The notes beneath the pieces were generated by a model. The model did not search any database. It was not told the DNA's origin and saw only the letters and a program-made list of their open reading frames with translations. A program made the position numbers and the translations under genes. 64,000 nt of DNA. Source: Sphingobacteriaceae bacterium (GTDB lineage: Bacteria; Bacteroidota; Bacteroidia; B-17B0; Aurantibacillaceae). Of the stretch, positions 45,064 through 55,292 are shown one piece after another; the stretch's first letter is position 1, and each line of letters opens with the position of its first letter. Where the stretch lies: assembly GCA_016709575.1 (NCBI GenBank), contig JADJMM010000009.1, positions 1 to 64,000 of the forward strand, read 5' to 3'.

Positions 45064-47258
45064 ATGAAGAAATTTTTACCTGCTTTAATTTTCTCGATTT
45101 TATTTTTAATAGCAAAATGTTTGCGCAATCAACCGCTGATGCAGCAGTTGAAATTACGGCGACAACAAACAGTACAACCCCATCTATAGCTCTAAACTGG
45201 GTTGGAAACGCAACCACTACACAATATAACATTTACCGCAAATTAAAAACAGCAACCGCTTGGGATCTATTATTGCTTCTTTAACCGGAACAGTTAATCA
45301 GTATGTTGACAACACTATTACTCTAGGCACAAATTACGAATACAGAATTATTAGAACAGGAACAGGGTATAACGGATACGGTTATATAAATTCAGGAATA
45401 AACATTCCTGCTGTAGATAAGAAGGGAAAAATAATTTTATTAGTAGATAGTACATTTATCGCGCCGCTTGCATCAGAATTAAAAAGACTGGAAGATGATT
45501 TAGAAGGCGATGGCTGGACAGTTGTTCGTCATAATGTTTTGCGTGCTGCAACAGTTACACATATAAAATCCTTTGTTGTTGCTGATTATACCGCAGATCC
45601 CACAAATACAAAAGCCATTTTTATTGTCGGACACGTTCCCGTTCCGTATAGCGGAAATATTAATCCTGATGGTCATCCAGATCATTTGGGCGCTTGGCCA
45701 ACGGCTACGTATTATGCTGATGTGAATGGCACGTGGACAGACCTTAGCGTAACATCAACAACCGCGTCCCCTGCTCGTACACAAAATGTTCCGGGCGATA
45801 AAAGTTTGATCAAAGCACAATCCCAACAGATTTAGAATTGCAAGTTGGCCGCGTTGATTTTGCCAACCTTCCTTCGTTCACAGTAACGGAGCAAACGCTT
45901 TTAAAAAATTATTTAGATAAAGATCATGATTTTCGAATGAAAATATTTTCCCCAATTAAAAGAGCAACAATTGACGACAACTTTGGTTATTTTGGAGGAG
46001 AGGCATTTGCCGCGAGTGGTTATAAAAACTTTTCTCCACTTGTTGGTTCGTCAAATGTTATCGCCGGTGATTACTTTGGTGATATGACAGCGGGAACTTA
46101 TTTGTGGGCTTATGGTTGTGGGGGCGGAACATATACAAGCGCTTCGGGAATTGGCTCAACATCAAATTTTGCTACATCAAATTTGCAAGGCGTTTTCTCA
46201 ATGTTGTTTGGTTCTTATTTCGGTGACTGGGACGCGACAGATAATTTTTTACGCGCCGCATTGGCACAAGGAAAAGTATTAACGAATGTTTGGTCAGGCC
46301 GCGTGCATTATCAGTTACATCACATGGGTCTTGGTGAAAATATTGGTTATGGTGTTATGCTCACACAAAACAATCTTGGTTCTGCATATTTTGGTAGTCC
46401 AACAGGAATTACAGGCAGATGGATTCATCATGGTTTAATGGGAGACCCAACTTTGAAGAATGATGTAGTAGCGCCTGTATCAAATGTTACTGCAACAAAA
46501 GCAGGAAACAATTGTAATATTTCATGGAGCGCTTCAACCGAAACGGCTGTTGTTGGTTATAATATTTATATGAAGAACGACACGAATAAAGTCTATGTGA
46601 AACTAAATCCATTACCAATAACCAGCACAACTTATACCGACAACTGTTTATTGTATCCCGGAATTTATAAATACATGGTTCGCGCTATTAAATTAGAAAA
46701 CACACCTAGTGGAACGTATTATAATTTAAGTGATGGCATTGCAGACACAGCGCTGAACAATAATTATCTTAAAGTTAACGCAGCTTTTACTGTTAGTGCA
46801 ATTAGTAATTCGGTTACACTTACAAATACTTCGGCAGGCGCAACAACTTATGCCTGGGCATTTGGTGATGGCGGAACAAGCACAACAACAAATACCGCCC
46901 ATACTTACACCGCTAACGGAACCTATACTATTTCCTTAATTGGATATAATTCTTGTAACAGTGATACGGCAAAAATTATTGTAACAATTACATCGGTAGG
47001 TATAAATGAATTAGCTTTAATAAGTAACACCGATGTTTACCTAATCCAAACAGCGGTAGCTTTGTATTAAATTTAGGAAGCGCAAACACAGTTTACGAGG
47101 CTACTATTTTTAGTGCAGAAGGAAAACAAATTTATAGAGCTTCTGAAATAAAAGGAACACAAGAAATAAATCTATCGGAACAAAAACCAGGAATGTATTT
47201 TATGCAGCTGCGTGACCAGAACAATAAAGTTTCAAGCAAGAAATTCGTCATCGAATAA
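45064..47258 (+). pseudogene. Secreted C25-like/fibronectin-PKD protein with T9SS type A domain, four frameshifts
   Basis: ATG 45064 begins a signal peptide (MKKFLPALIFSILFLIA) that continues in another frame as MFAQS. Four single-base losses explain all frame changes: an A near 45112-45116, a G near 45264-45266, an A near 45802-45806 and a C near 47040-47042. Adding them gives exactly 733 codons. The repaired protein has a fibronectin-like domain, a large alpha/beta region (KGKIILLVDSTF, DGWTVVRHNV, AIFIVGHVPVPYSG, LELQVGRVDFANLP, NVWSGRVHYQLHHMGLGENIGYGV) that resembles gingipain/C25-like proteins but lacks a clear Cys-His pair that I can identify, a PKD domain (YAWAFGDGGTSTTT) and a sorting domain. 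Confidence 0.65.
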
Positions 47259-47311
47259 ATCACCCAAAAGGGGTTAATCTCAATTCCAAAAAAATAAACT
47301 AATTTAGGGCT

Positions 47312-48928
47312 ATGCGTTTTGTAGCCCTTTTTTTATTATTTCCGTTTTTTGTTTTGTCACAAAGCAAATACACACATGCAGATTCGCTAAAAGGAAAAGT
47401 AACAAAAGAGCGCGAATGGTGGAATGTACTGCATTATGAGTTACACGCCTCGTTTAACGAAAAAGACAGTTCTGTTTTAGGCGTCAACAAAACCACCTAC
47501 AAAGTTTTATCTCCTTTGCAAGTTTTGCATATTGATTTACGCGAACCAATGGTTTTAGACAGCGCCATTCAAAACAATAAAAAATGTAATTGGAAAAAAG
47601 ACGGCGATGCTTATTTCATAAATCTCTCTTCAGAACAAAAAGTAAACGAGCAAAACCAAATCACATTTTATTTTCATGGTAAACCCAAAGCCGCAAAATT
47701 ACCGCCTTGGGATGGGGGATTAATTTGGAAAAAGGATAAAAATAGATATCCGTGGATTTCAATTGCTTGTCAGGGTATGGTAGGAAGCGTTTGGTTTCCG
47801 AACAAAGATCATATGTATGATGAACCCGATAGCGTTTCTTTTTTTATTACAGCACCAAGTGATTTAGTAGCTGTAGCAGGAGGAAGGATTCGTTCAACGA
47901 CAGAAAACAAGAACGGAACGAAAACATGGAATTGGGCAATTGTAAATCCGATTAATAATTACAGCATTATTCCATACATCGGAAAATATGTAAACTTTAA
48001 AGACACACTAAACGGTGAAGGCGGCGTGTTAGATATAAATTATTGGGTATTGGATTACAATTTAGAAAAAGCGAAAGAGCATTTTAACGAAACAAAAACC
48101 ATGTTGCGTTGTTTTGAAAATTGGTTTGGAAAGTACCCTTTTTATGAAGATGGATTTAAATTAGTGGAAGCGCCTCACTTAGGAATGGAACATCAAAGTG
48201 CGGTTGCTTATGGGAATAATTATATGAAAGGATATATGGGAAGAGACCTTTCGGGAACCGGCTGGGGATTAAAATGGGATTTTATTATTATACATGAATC
48301 AGGTCACGAATGGTTCGGCAATAATATTTCTGTGAAAGACGTTGCGGATAATTGGGTACACGAAGGATTTACTGCATACTCTGAAAATCTTTATACAGAA
48401 TATTTGTTCGGCAAAGAAGCAGGAGCGGATTACGTAATTGGAACACGAAAGGATATTGATAATGACAAACCAATCATTGGCGACTATGAAGTTAACCGCG
48501 ATGGCTCGGGCGACATGTATAATAAAGCAGCGAACATGTTACATACAATTCGTCAGCTAGTAAACAACGACAGCACATGGAAATCTTTTTTACGCAACAT
48601 CAACAAAACATTTTGGCACACAACAACTACAAGTAATGAAGTAGAAGCTTATATGATAAACTATTTAAAATTAGATTTATCAAAAGTGTTTGATCAATAC
48701 TTACGCACTACACAAATCCCAACATTCGAATATTATTGGAAGGACGATGTGCTTTCGATGCGATGGACAAATTGTGTAAAAGGATTTAATATGCCGGTAA
48801 GAATTAATATCGGAAACAACAGCCTTTTATTCCGCCCAACTGAAAAGTGGAACTCTTTAGGTCTGCCAAAAGCAATGACCGTAACAGTTGACCGTAATTA
48901 TTTTGTCAACCAAAAAGCATTTAAATAG
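47312..48928 (+). CDS. M1-family metallopeptidase
   Basis: The 538-residue secreted enzyme has a signal peptide (FVALFLLFPFFVLSQ), an aminopeptidase N-like N-terminal beta-domain, and the catalytic HEXXH-18-E set: HESGHEWFGN (about 331-340) with NWVHEGFTAYSENL carrying the second Glu. The substrate-binding GxMEN is present as LGMEHQSAVAYG. It removes N-terminal residues from peptides; the domain is shortened at the C-terminus relative to ~850-residue enzymes. It lacks a T9SS domain, so it is probably periplasmic. Confidence 0.9.
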   Translation: MRFVALFLLFPFFVLSQSKYTHADSLKGKVTKEREWWNVLHYELHASFNEKDSSVLGVNKTTYKVLSPLQVLHIDLREPMVLDSAIQNNKKCNWKKDGDAYFINLSSEQKVNEQNQITFYFHGKPKAAKLPPWDGGLIWKKDKNRYPWISIACQGMVGSVWFPNKDHMYDEPDSVSFFITAPSDLVAVAGGRIRSTTENKNGTKTWNWAIVNPINNYSIIPYIGKYVNFKDTLNGEGGVLDINYWVLDYNLEKAKEHFNETKTMLRCFENWFGKYPFYEDGFKLVEAPHLGMEHQSAVAYGNNYMKGYMGRDLSGTGWGLKWDFIIIHESGHEWFGNNISVKDVADNWVHEGFTAYSENLYTEYLFGKEAGADYVIGTRKDIDNDKPIIGDYEVNRDGSGDMYNKAANMLHTIRQLVNNDSTWKSFLRNINKTFWHTTTTSNEVEAYMINYLKLDLSKVFDQYLRTTQIPTFEYYWKDDVLSMRWTNCVKGFNMPVRINIGNNSLLFRPTEKWNSLGLPKAMTVTVDRNYFVNQKAFK

Positions 48929-48929
48929 G

Positions 48930-51900
48930 TTACTGTTTGATTATTTTCTTGTTCACAACTTGCCCATCTTTATTGTGTAATCTGATAAAATAAATTCCGG
49001 GGTTGTGTTGACTAAGATCAACAGTTATTGTTTCCTCATTTAATGATTCAGAATTATATACTAATTCGCCAATCACATTATAAATTTCAAAATGCGAAAA
49101 GTGTTTTTCTGTTAATACCAGAGTTATTGTATTCAAAAATGGATTAGGGAAAACATTAATGTTGTTTGAGGCTAAAATATTTTCTACACCCGTACACGCA
49201 CTAACAATTTGCACAAACGAAACAGAATCAACACAACCATTACTGTCTGTACCCGCAACCGTATACGTAGTGTTAAGTGTTGGACTAATAACTATGCTTG
49301 ATGTGATGGCTGAGGTATTCCATGTATAGGTGTTTGCTCCACCGGTGTTTAAAGTAGCAGTTTGTCCAACACACAGAACGCTGTTACTTGTAGTTACATT
49401 AATTGTTGGCAGAGAGTTTACTGTAACTGTACTAATTGTCGGTAAAACACTAACACAACCAACGGAACTTGTTCCGCTTATGGAATAAGAAGTGTTAGCT
49501 GTTGGTGAAACAATAGCAGAGCCTCCCGAAAACGTATATGTGCTTGCGCCCGTAGGCGAAATAGTAAATGACTGTCCGTTGCATATAGCACCACTATTTA
49601 CTAATATAGTTGGCGTAGAAGATACGGTGATGTTGCTTGTAGCGAATAAGAGACTAACACACCCAACAGAACTTGTTCCGCTTATAGAATAAGAAGTGTT
49701 AGCTGTTGGCGAAACAATAGCAGAGCCTCCTGAAAACGTATATGTGCTTGCTCCCGAAGGTGAAATAGTGAATGATTGTCCCGCACAAATAGAACCGCTA
49801 TTAACTGTAATGGTTGGCGACGGATTAATATTAACGATCAAGGATTGTGAAGGTGATGCGCCACAACTATTAGACGCAACTACTGTAAGAGATCCGCTTG
49901 TAATAGTATTAACGCTTACGCTAATCGTGTTTGTTATGGAAGATCCGCTTAGCCCTCCTGTAATATTCCAAGAGTATGAAGTGGCGCCCGCAACAGCAGC
50001 AATAGAATATTGTTGAACAGTATTATCACAAACCGTAACGTTACCCAAAATAGAGGAAGGTTGTGATGGAATAGATGTTGCAGAAACACTTAATGTTGTA
50101 GTTGATGATGTGCCGCAGGAATTAGAGGCAGATACCGACACAATACCACTATTGGTGTTTGTTGTTGCAAAGGTCATGTTTGCAAAACTAGTTCCCGACC
50201 AGCCCGAGGGCAAGGTCCAAGAATAGGAAGTGGCTCCTGGTACCGAAGTAACACTATACACTATTGAAGCGCCGGAGCAGGTTGTTACATTTCCTGAAAT
50301 AGCTCCAGGGGCAGGAGGAGCACTAAGGACCGTTAGTGTTGCGCTAGTGGATGTGGCTGTAGGGGAACACAAACCGCTAACAACGCATTGATAGGACCAA
50401 TTATTCATACCGGTTGAAGGTCCTGTTAAAACTAATGTTGGTGTTGTTGCACCAGAGTACACGCCACCGTTTGATATATTGCTAAAGCCTGCGCCTTGAT
50501 TTACTTGCCACTGATAGGTTAAACCGCTACCAGTTGCTGATGTTGTAAAAGAAGTGTTACTTGATGCGCATATACTTGTGCTTGTAGGTGAAGATAATAT
50601 ACTTGGAGAAGAGCAGTGGTTGTATTTTGCAACCAGTCCATCTTCACCACCAACTTGTATTAAATTGGCGGTTGCAGCCGAAGGATCACAATCAATAGTA
50701 GCGCTTCCACCCGTAAAGAAACCGGCCATGTATAAAGCCAAATTATTTACTGCCAAAGAAACCGGTTGAGAACCTGCATTATCTGCAAGAGAAAACGACC
50801 AGATATAATTTCCAAGTGAAGAATACTTTGCGGCAAAAACATCAATAGCGCTTGAAGCGGAATGGGTAACTACGCCAGGCCCGGGGTCGAAATCTACATT
50901 GGCCGAAAGAAAATAGCCAGCAACATATAAATCATTATTGCTATCCATTGTTAAGGCTGTGCCGGATTCATTACTAAGTGCCCCTCCAATTTTAAACGCC
51001 CAAGAGAAGGCTCCGGATGAAGTATATTTCGCAACGAAAACATCTTCCTGTTGTGAAGTTAAGCTAAATATTCCGGCACCGGGATCAAAATCAACACTGC
51101 CAATAAATTCACCGGTAATATAAGCGTTGCCTGCTGCGTCTGTTGTTATAGCTTTAGAGCAATCAAGACCGCCGGCACCAAGTTTAAAGGCCCATGAAAA
51201 ACTACCTGCAGAAGTATATTTTACTAAGAAAGCATCATCTGTACCAAGTGCTGTTAAATTAAAAACGCTTGCACTTGGGTCAAAATCTGTTGTTCCGCCA
51301 AAAACGCCTGTTAAATAAAAATCTCCAGCCGGAAGAACAGCCATTGCTAAACCCTGCCCCGAACCACCAGTATAATCTAATTTAAAACCAAACAAAAATG
51401 TACCGGCAGAATTAAATTTAGAAACAAAATAGGCGTTGCTGCCTGTAGCTGTAACATTATTAACTGCAGCGCCCGAATTCAAATCAACCGTTCCATAAAA
51501 CGTTCCGGTAACAAAAAAATTACCTGAATTATCTATACTAATATCTTTAGCTAAGCTGCCGCTACTCGCAGTTCCTCCGAAGCCAACATTATATGCCGCC
51601 ATAAATGCGCCGGCATTACTGTATTTTGCAACAAAAGCATTTAAAGCAAAACCATTCGCTACCAAATTAGATGTTCCCGCTCCCGGATCAAAATCAACCG
51701 TATTTCCAAAAACGCCAACAACAAAAACATTACCGCTGGCATCAAGCGTTACGCCATTTGCTATATCTGCGGTTGTGCCGCCAATTTTAAAACCCCAAAC
51801 AAAATTTTTGCTTACATCATATTTAGCTACATAAAAATCCCTGTCGCCCGTTGAAGTAAGATTGGTAACACCAATCCCGGGGTCAATATCTATCGTTCCG

Positions 51901-52088
51901 AAAAACTGACCAACAACATAGCTGTTTCCTGAGGCATCGCATTTTATAGCATTCGCCCTATCGTTTCCGGTACCCGCCGGGTTAAAGGCCCAATCATATA
52001 TTTGCGAATAAGTAATAGTGCTGGTTGCTAAAAAAAGAAGCGTTAGTAATCCTTTAAAAGAGATGGTTTTGAATTGAAAGAGACTCAT
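48930..52088 (-). CDS. Secreted repeat protein (SBBP-like propeller, Ig-like repeats) with T9SS type A domain
   Basis: The 1052-residue precursor has a signal peptide (GLLTLLFLATSTITYSQ). The N-terminal half (about 35-490) contains at least seven ~60-residue propeller repeats with FDPGAG/DFDPS and FVAKY...FSWAFK[IL]GG motifs. The C-terminal half has Ig-like repeats, two of them nearly identical at DNA level (plus-strand 49441-49590 and 49657-49810). It ends with a sorting domain (VFPNPFLNTITL...GIYFIRLHN). It is probably a surface protein. Frames on the opposite strand between 49492 and 51318 are shadows. Confidence 0.85.
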   Translation of the reverse strand: MSLFQFKTISFKGLLTLLFLATSTITYSQIYDWAFNPAGTGNDRANAIKCDASGNSYVVGQFFGTIDIDPGIGVTNLTSTGDRDFYVAKYDVSKNFVWGFKIGGTTADIANGVTLDASGNVFVVGVFGNTVDFDPGAGTSNLVANGFALNAFVAKYSNAGAFMAAYNVGFGGTASSGSLAKDISIDNSGNFFVTGTFYGTVDLNSGAAVNNVTATGSNAYFVSKFNSAGTFLFGFKLDYTGGSGQGLAMAVLPAGDFYLTGVFGGTTDFDPSASVFNLTALGTDDAFLVKYTSAGSFSWAFKLGAGGLDCSKAITTDAAGNAYITGEFIGSVDFDPGAGIFSLTSQQEDVFVAKYTSSGAFSWAFKIGGALSNESGTALTMDSNNDLYVAGYFLSANVDFDPGPGVVTHSASSAIDVFAAKYSSLGNYIWSFSLADNAGSQPVSLAVNNLALYMAGFFTGGSATIDCDPSAATANLIQVGGEDGLVAKYNHCSSPSILSSPTSTSICASSNTSFTTSATGSGLTYQWQVNQGAGFSNISNGGVYSGATTPTLVLTGPSTGMNNWSYQCVVSGLCSPTATSTSATLTVLSAPPAPGAISGNVTTCSGASIVYSVTSVPGATSYSWTLPSGWSGTSFANMTFATTNTNSGIVSVSASNSCGTSSTTTLSVSATSIPSQPSSILGNVTVCDNTVQQYSIAAVAGATSYSWNITGGLSGSSITNTISVSVNTITSGSLTVVASNSCGASPSQSLIVNINPSPTITVNSGSICAGQSFTISPSGASTYTFSGGSAIVSPTANTSYSISGTSSVGCVSLLFATSNITVSSTPTILVNSGAICNGQSFTISPTGASTYTFSGGSAIVSPTANTSYSISGTSSVGCVSVLPTISTVTVNSLPTINVTTSNSVLCVGQTATLNTGGANTYTWNTSAITSSIVISPTLNTTYTVAGTDSNGCVDSVSFVQIVSACTGVENILASNNINVFPNPFLNTITLVLTEKHFSHFEIYNVIGELVYNSESLNEETITVDLSQHNPGIYFIRLHNKDGQVVNKKIIKQ
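49441..49830. repeat. Tandem direct repeat within the T9SS repeat protein gene
   Basis: Two units of about 216 bases each share long near-identical stretches such as GAACTTGTTCCGCTTAT and ATAAGAAGTGTTAGCTGTTGG. The translated unit includes SPTANTSYSISGTSSVGCVS. The unit spacing implies recent duplication or gene conversion of one Ig-like module. Confidence 0.8.
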
Positions 52089-52354
52089 GGTATAATTGTT
52101 TAAGTATAAAATTTGTGATGTTAAATTCTTAGTCTATTCAAAAGTAGGACATCTTGTGTTCAGGCAAATCTGCTTATTTGTGAGGATGACCTTTTTCTTT
52201 GTGAACAGCCACTTTTTTCCTTTGAACGCTTTTAGGAATGAGGGAATCTTAAGAGAAACAAGAATTGAAGAGCGCCAAAAAAGTCTCAAAAAACTTAATA
52301 TATTTATAAAGTAGAGAAACTCGGCTTTTTTGAAGGTTTTTCAATTAGAACAGT

Positions 52355-54520
52355 ATGAAAAATAAGTACCCGTTATTAATAATAATTTTTGTTTTAATTT
52401 CTTCTTTGATATTCCCGCAGTTTGCCGACAAAAATTATTATCTCGTGGATTCAATTGTTACAAAAGAACTACATCCGGATAATAAGAAAATTTTAGACTC
52501 AATACTTCCTCTTTATCATAAATCCAAAAGCGACTCACTTAAATATGCGCTTTTAGAAACGATAGTAGAGAACAGCGCAGATTATGGATTTTGTGAGAGG
52601 TATAACACTTTATTATATAATTTAACTAAAAGCGCGCTTACGAAAAAGAACATCTCAGAAGAGAAGAGGAAAGTCTGTTCCCGTTTTTATGCAACGGCAT
52701 TAATCTATAAAGGACTTATCTATTCTGATAAGGGGAAAGTAAAGGAGTCGTTATCATTTTATACCGAGGCCTTGAAAATTTTCGAGCAGCTGGATTATAA
52801 AGTGGGCATTGGGTATGCACTTAATAATATTGGCGCCTACTATCATCGTACCGGAGAATTAAACGAAGCCATTAAAAATTATAAGCGCGGCCTAAAAATA
52901 AATGAAGACATAGGTGATGAAAGAGGAGTAAGCAGTTTGTTATTTAACATTGCAGGAATTTATGATTCGCAAGGTGCTATTCAACAAGCGCTGGAGTACT
53001 ATAATCTATCAATAGTAAAGTTTGAAAAAATTGGAAGCACAAGAGCTGTTGCGTACTGCTTGAATAACATGGCCGCCATTTATAAGAATCAGCATGAAAA
53101 CGAAAAAGCGTTGGAGCTTATTAAAAAATGTAGAAAGGTTTTTGAAAAGGAAGGAGATAAGGTTGGCGTTGCGTTTTGTTTAAATAATGCAGGCGCTCTA
53201 TATAGAGACATGGGAAATATTTCTTTAGCGCTTCAATATCTTCAGGAGAGTCTTGCCTTAGGGCAAAAGATTGGAAACAAAAGCCGGGTAGCAAATGCAG
53301 CCGTTAACATTGGTGTTTTGTATGACGGAATAAAAAGAACAGACAGCGCTTTAATATATTTTAAGGAAGCAAACGGTTTATATAATGAACTGGAAGACAA
53401 AGAAGGCTTGGCTTCGTGTTTGAATAATATTGCCAATACATATTTACGCGAAGGAAGATTGACAGAAGCAGAAAAGGCATCGCTGTCATCATTAGAAATT
53501 GGTCAGCAAGTAGGCGTGCCGGAATTGGTAAAAGAGGCCAGCGAAAGTCTTTATAATATATATAAGCAGCAGAAAAAAATTGATAAGGCTTTATCGATGC
53601 ACGAACTGTTTATTCAAATGAAGGATAGCATTCAAAATGAAAAAACCAGAAAGGAATCCATTCGTAGCCAATTCCAGTTTGAATATGATTTGAAAGCAGT
53701 AAGCGATAGTTTGGAGTTTGCGGGAATTCAGGAAACAAAAGACCTTAAAATAAAAGTTCAGGTGGCTCAACTTGAAAAAGAAGAAACGTTACGATTAGCC
53801 TTAATCTTTGGGTTGATCCTCGTCGTAGTACTGGCAATTTTAATTTATAGAAGTTATAAGTTGAAATCTAAAGACAATATTCTAATCTCTTCACAGCGCG
53901 ATTTGCTGGAACAAAAAAATAAGGAGAATGAGATATTGATGAATGAAATACACCACCGTATAAAAAATAATCTTCAAATTATTTCCAGCCTTTTAAAATT
54001 ACCACAGCAACAAATTTCAACAGAGACAGCAAAAGAAGTAATGAACGAAAGTCGCGAACGCGTGCTTTCCATTGCCATCATTCATAAATTGTTATACGAG
54101 AGCGACACAAAGAAACTTGTGGATACAAAAAAGTATATTGCTGAATTGTCGGGAGAAATCACCAAACATTTTTCTCAAAAGAACACCCTTGAAGTAACAA
54201 CAGACGTAGAATCGGTTTTAATGGATGTGGATAGAATGGTGCCTTTGGGATTAGTTATTAATGAACTTTTACTAAATGCCATTAAACACGCTTTTACCAA
54301 TGTTCAAAAACCGGCCATCGAAATAAAATTGCAAAAAGAAGAAAGTAATATAATTTTAAAAGTAAAAGACAACGGCATAGTTGACATCAGCGAAAAAATA
54401 AGAGAAGGCGGTAGTTCCTTCGGTATAAAACTAATCTACGATTTGGCAGAGCAAATGAACGCCTCAGTTGATGTCTTTTATTTGAACGGAACAAACTTTG
54501 TTCTTAAATTTAAAACATAA
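52355..54520 (+). CDS. TPR-containing sensor histidine kinase (HisKA_2 type)
   Basis: The 721-residue protein has a signal/anchor segment (YPLLIIIFVLISSLIFPQ), about seven TPR repeats (100-440; e.g. GYALNNIGAYYHRTGELNEA, SCLNNIANTYLREGRLTEAE), a membrane helix (LALIFGLILVVVLAILIYRSY, ~479) and a HisKA_2 domain (IHHRIKNNLQIISSLLKLP, phospho-His ~531). A HATPase follows (NELLLNAIKHAF, DNGI, FGIKLIYDLAEQ). It senses a periplasmic signal and signals to the adjacent LytTR regulator 2 bases downstream. Confidence 0.9.
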   Translation: MKNKYPLLIIIFVLISSLIFPQFADKNYYLVDSIVTKELHPDNKKILDSILPLYHKSKSDSLKYALLETIVENSADYGFCERYNTLLYNLTKSALTKKNISEEKRKVCSRFYATALIYKGLIYSDKGKVKESLSFYTEALKIFEQLDYKVGIGYALNNIGAYYHRTGELNEAIKNYKRGLKINEDIGDERGVSSLLFNIAGIYDSQGAIQQALEYYNLSIVKFEKIGSTRAVAYCLNNMAAIYKNQHENEKALELIKKCRKVFEKEGDKVGVAFCLNNAGALYRDMGNISLALQYLQESLALGQKIGNKSRVANAAVNIGVLYDGIKRTDSALIYFKEANGLYNELEDKEGLASCLNNIANTYLREGRLTEAEKASLSSLEIGQQVGVPELVKEASESLYNIYKQQKKIDKALSMHELFIQMKDSIQNEKTRKESIRSQFQFEYDLKAVSDSLEFAGIQETKDLKIKVQVAQLEKEETLRLALIFGLILVVVLAILIYRSYKLKSKDNILISSQRDLLEQKNKENEILMNEIHHRIKNNLQIISSLLKLPQQQISTETAKEVMNESRERVLSIAIIHKLLYESDTKKLVDTKKYIAELSGEITKHFSQKNTLEVTTDVESVLMDVDRMVPLGLVINELLLNAIKHAFTNVQKPAIEIKLQKEESNIILKVKDNGIVDISEKIREGGSSFGIKLIYDLAEQMNASVDVFYLNGTNFVLKFKT

Positions 54521-54522
54521 GC

Positions 54523-55242
54523 ATGAAAATAAAAGTATTAATAGTTGAAGATGAAACACTGATAGCACAGGAAATCTCCGCCTGTTTAGAAGAGAATGAT
54601 TTTGAAGTTACAGGAATAGCTTCAACATCAGATGAAGCTTTAAGGCTAATCAAAGACAACAAGCCGGATGTTATTTTAATGGATATAATGATAAAGGGAA
54701 AAGTAAATGGAATTGAGCTTTCAAAAAAAATATTGGAGAACGAACACTTTCCCATCATATTCTTAACATCAAGTGCAGAGAACAACACTTTCAAAAAAGC
54801 GGCCGAGGTAAAGCCGAATGCTTTTTTGTTAAAGCCCTTCAACGAATTGGAGTTGCCGATTGCCATTGAGTTGGCTTTCTCAAACCACAATGCAGAAGCA
54901 ATTAACAGCGCCGCTAACCGACCGGTTTTACGCGATGCCATTTTTGTAAAGAGCGGAAATAAATTCGAGAAAATTCGAATTGAAGATATATTGTTCGTGG
55001 AGGCTGACGGCAGTTATTCTAAAATTGCCACTAAAAACGGAGACTATACCATTTCGTTTAACCTGAGTCATTTTCATGAGGAAATTGATAATAGATTTTT
55101 TTGCAGAGTACACCGCTCTTTTGTAATCAATATTTCGAATATCGATGGTTTTGACGCTAATAGTGTGTTTGTTGCTAAAAAATCAATTCCAATAAGCAAG
55201 CAGTACCACGAAAAATTCGTTTCGGCGGTGAAAAAAATATAG
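54523..55242 (+). CDS. LytTR-family response regulator
   Basis: The 239-residue protein has a receiver domain (VLIVEDETLIA, phospho-acceptor D54 in DVILMDIMIKGKVNGIE, FLTSSAE, FLLKPFNE) and a LytTR DNA-binding domain (about 140-238: FVEADGSYSKIATKNGDYTISFN, FCRVHRSFVINISNIDGF). It starts 2 bases after the TPR kinase stop and is its partner. It is the third LytTR pair in the window. Confidence 0.92.
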   Translation: MKIKVLIVEDETLIAQEISACLEENDFEVTGIASTSDEALRLIKDNKPDVILMDIMIKGKVNGIELSKKILENEHFPIIFLTSSAENNTFKKAAEVKPNAFLLKPFNELELPIAIELAFSNHNAEAINSAANRPVLRDAIFVKSGNKFEKIRIEDILFVEADGSYSKIATKNGDYTISFNLSHFHEEIDNRFFCRVHRSFVINISNIDGFDANSVFVAKKSIPISKQYHEKFVSAVKKI

Positions 55243-55273
55243 CATAAATAGTTTTAAGGCAGAACATTCTCTT

Positions 55274-55281
55274 TACATTTG
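55274..55281 (+). promoter_or_regulatory. -7 promoter element of the MFS gene
   Basis: TACATTTG matches TAnnTTTG and ends 11 bases before ATG 55293; no -33 TTG at proper distance. Confidence 0.4.
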
Positions 55282-55292
55282 CGTGCACATTT

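Noticed and set aside
45064..47258. Programmed ribosomal frameshifting
   Set aside because: Four separate breaks without slippery heptamers or downstream structures, all repaired by single bases in runs, fit error or decay better.
49492..51318. Several Val/Pro-rich plus-strand frames
   Set aside because: They are antisense shadows of the Thr/Ser-rich T9SS repeat protein on the minus strand.
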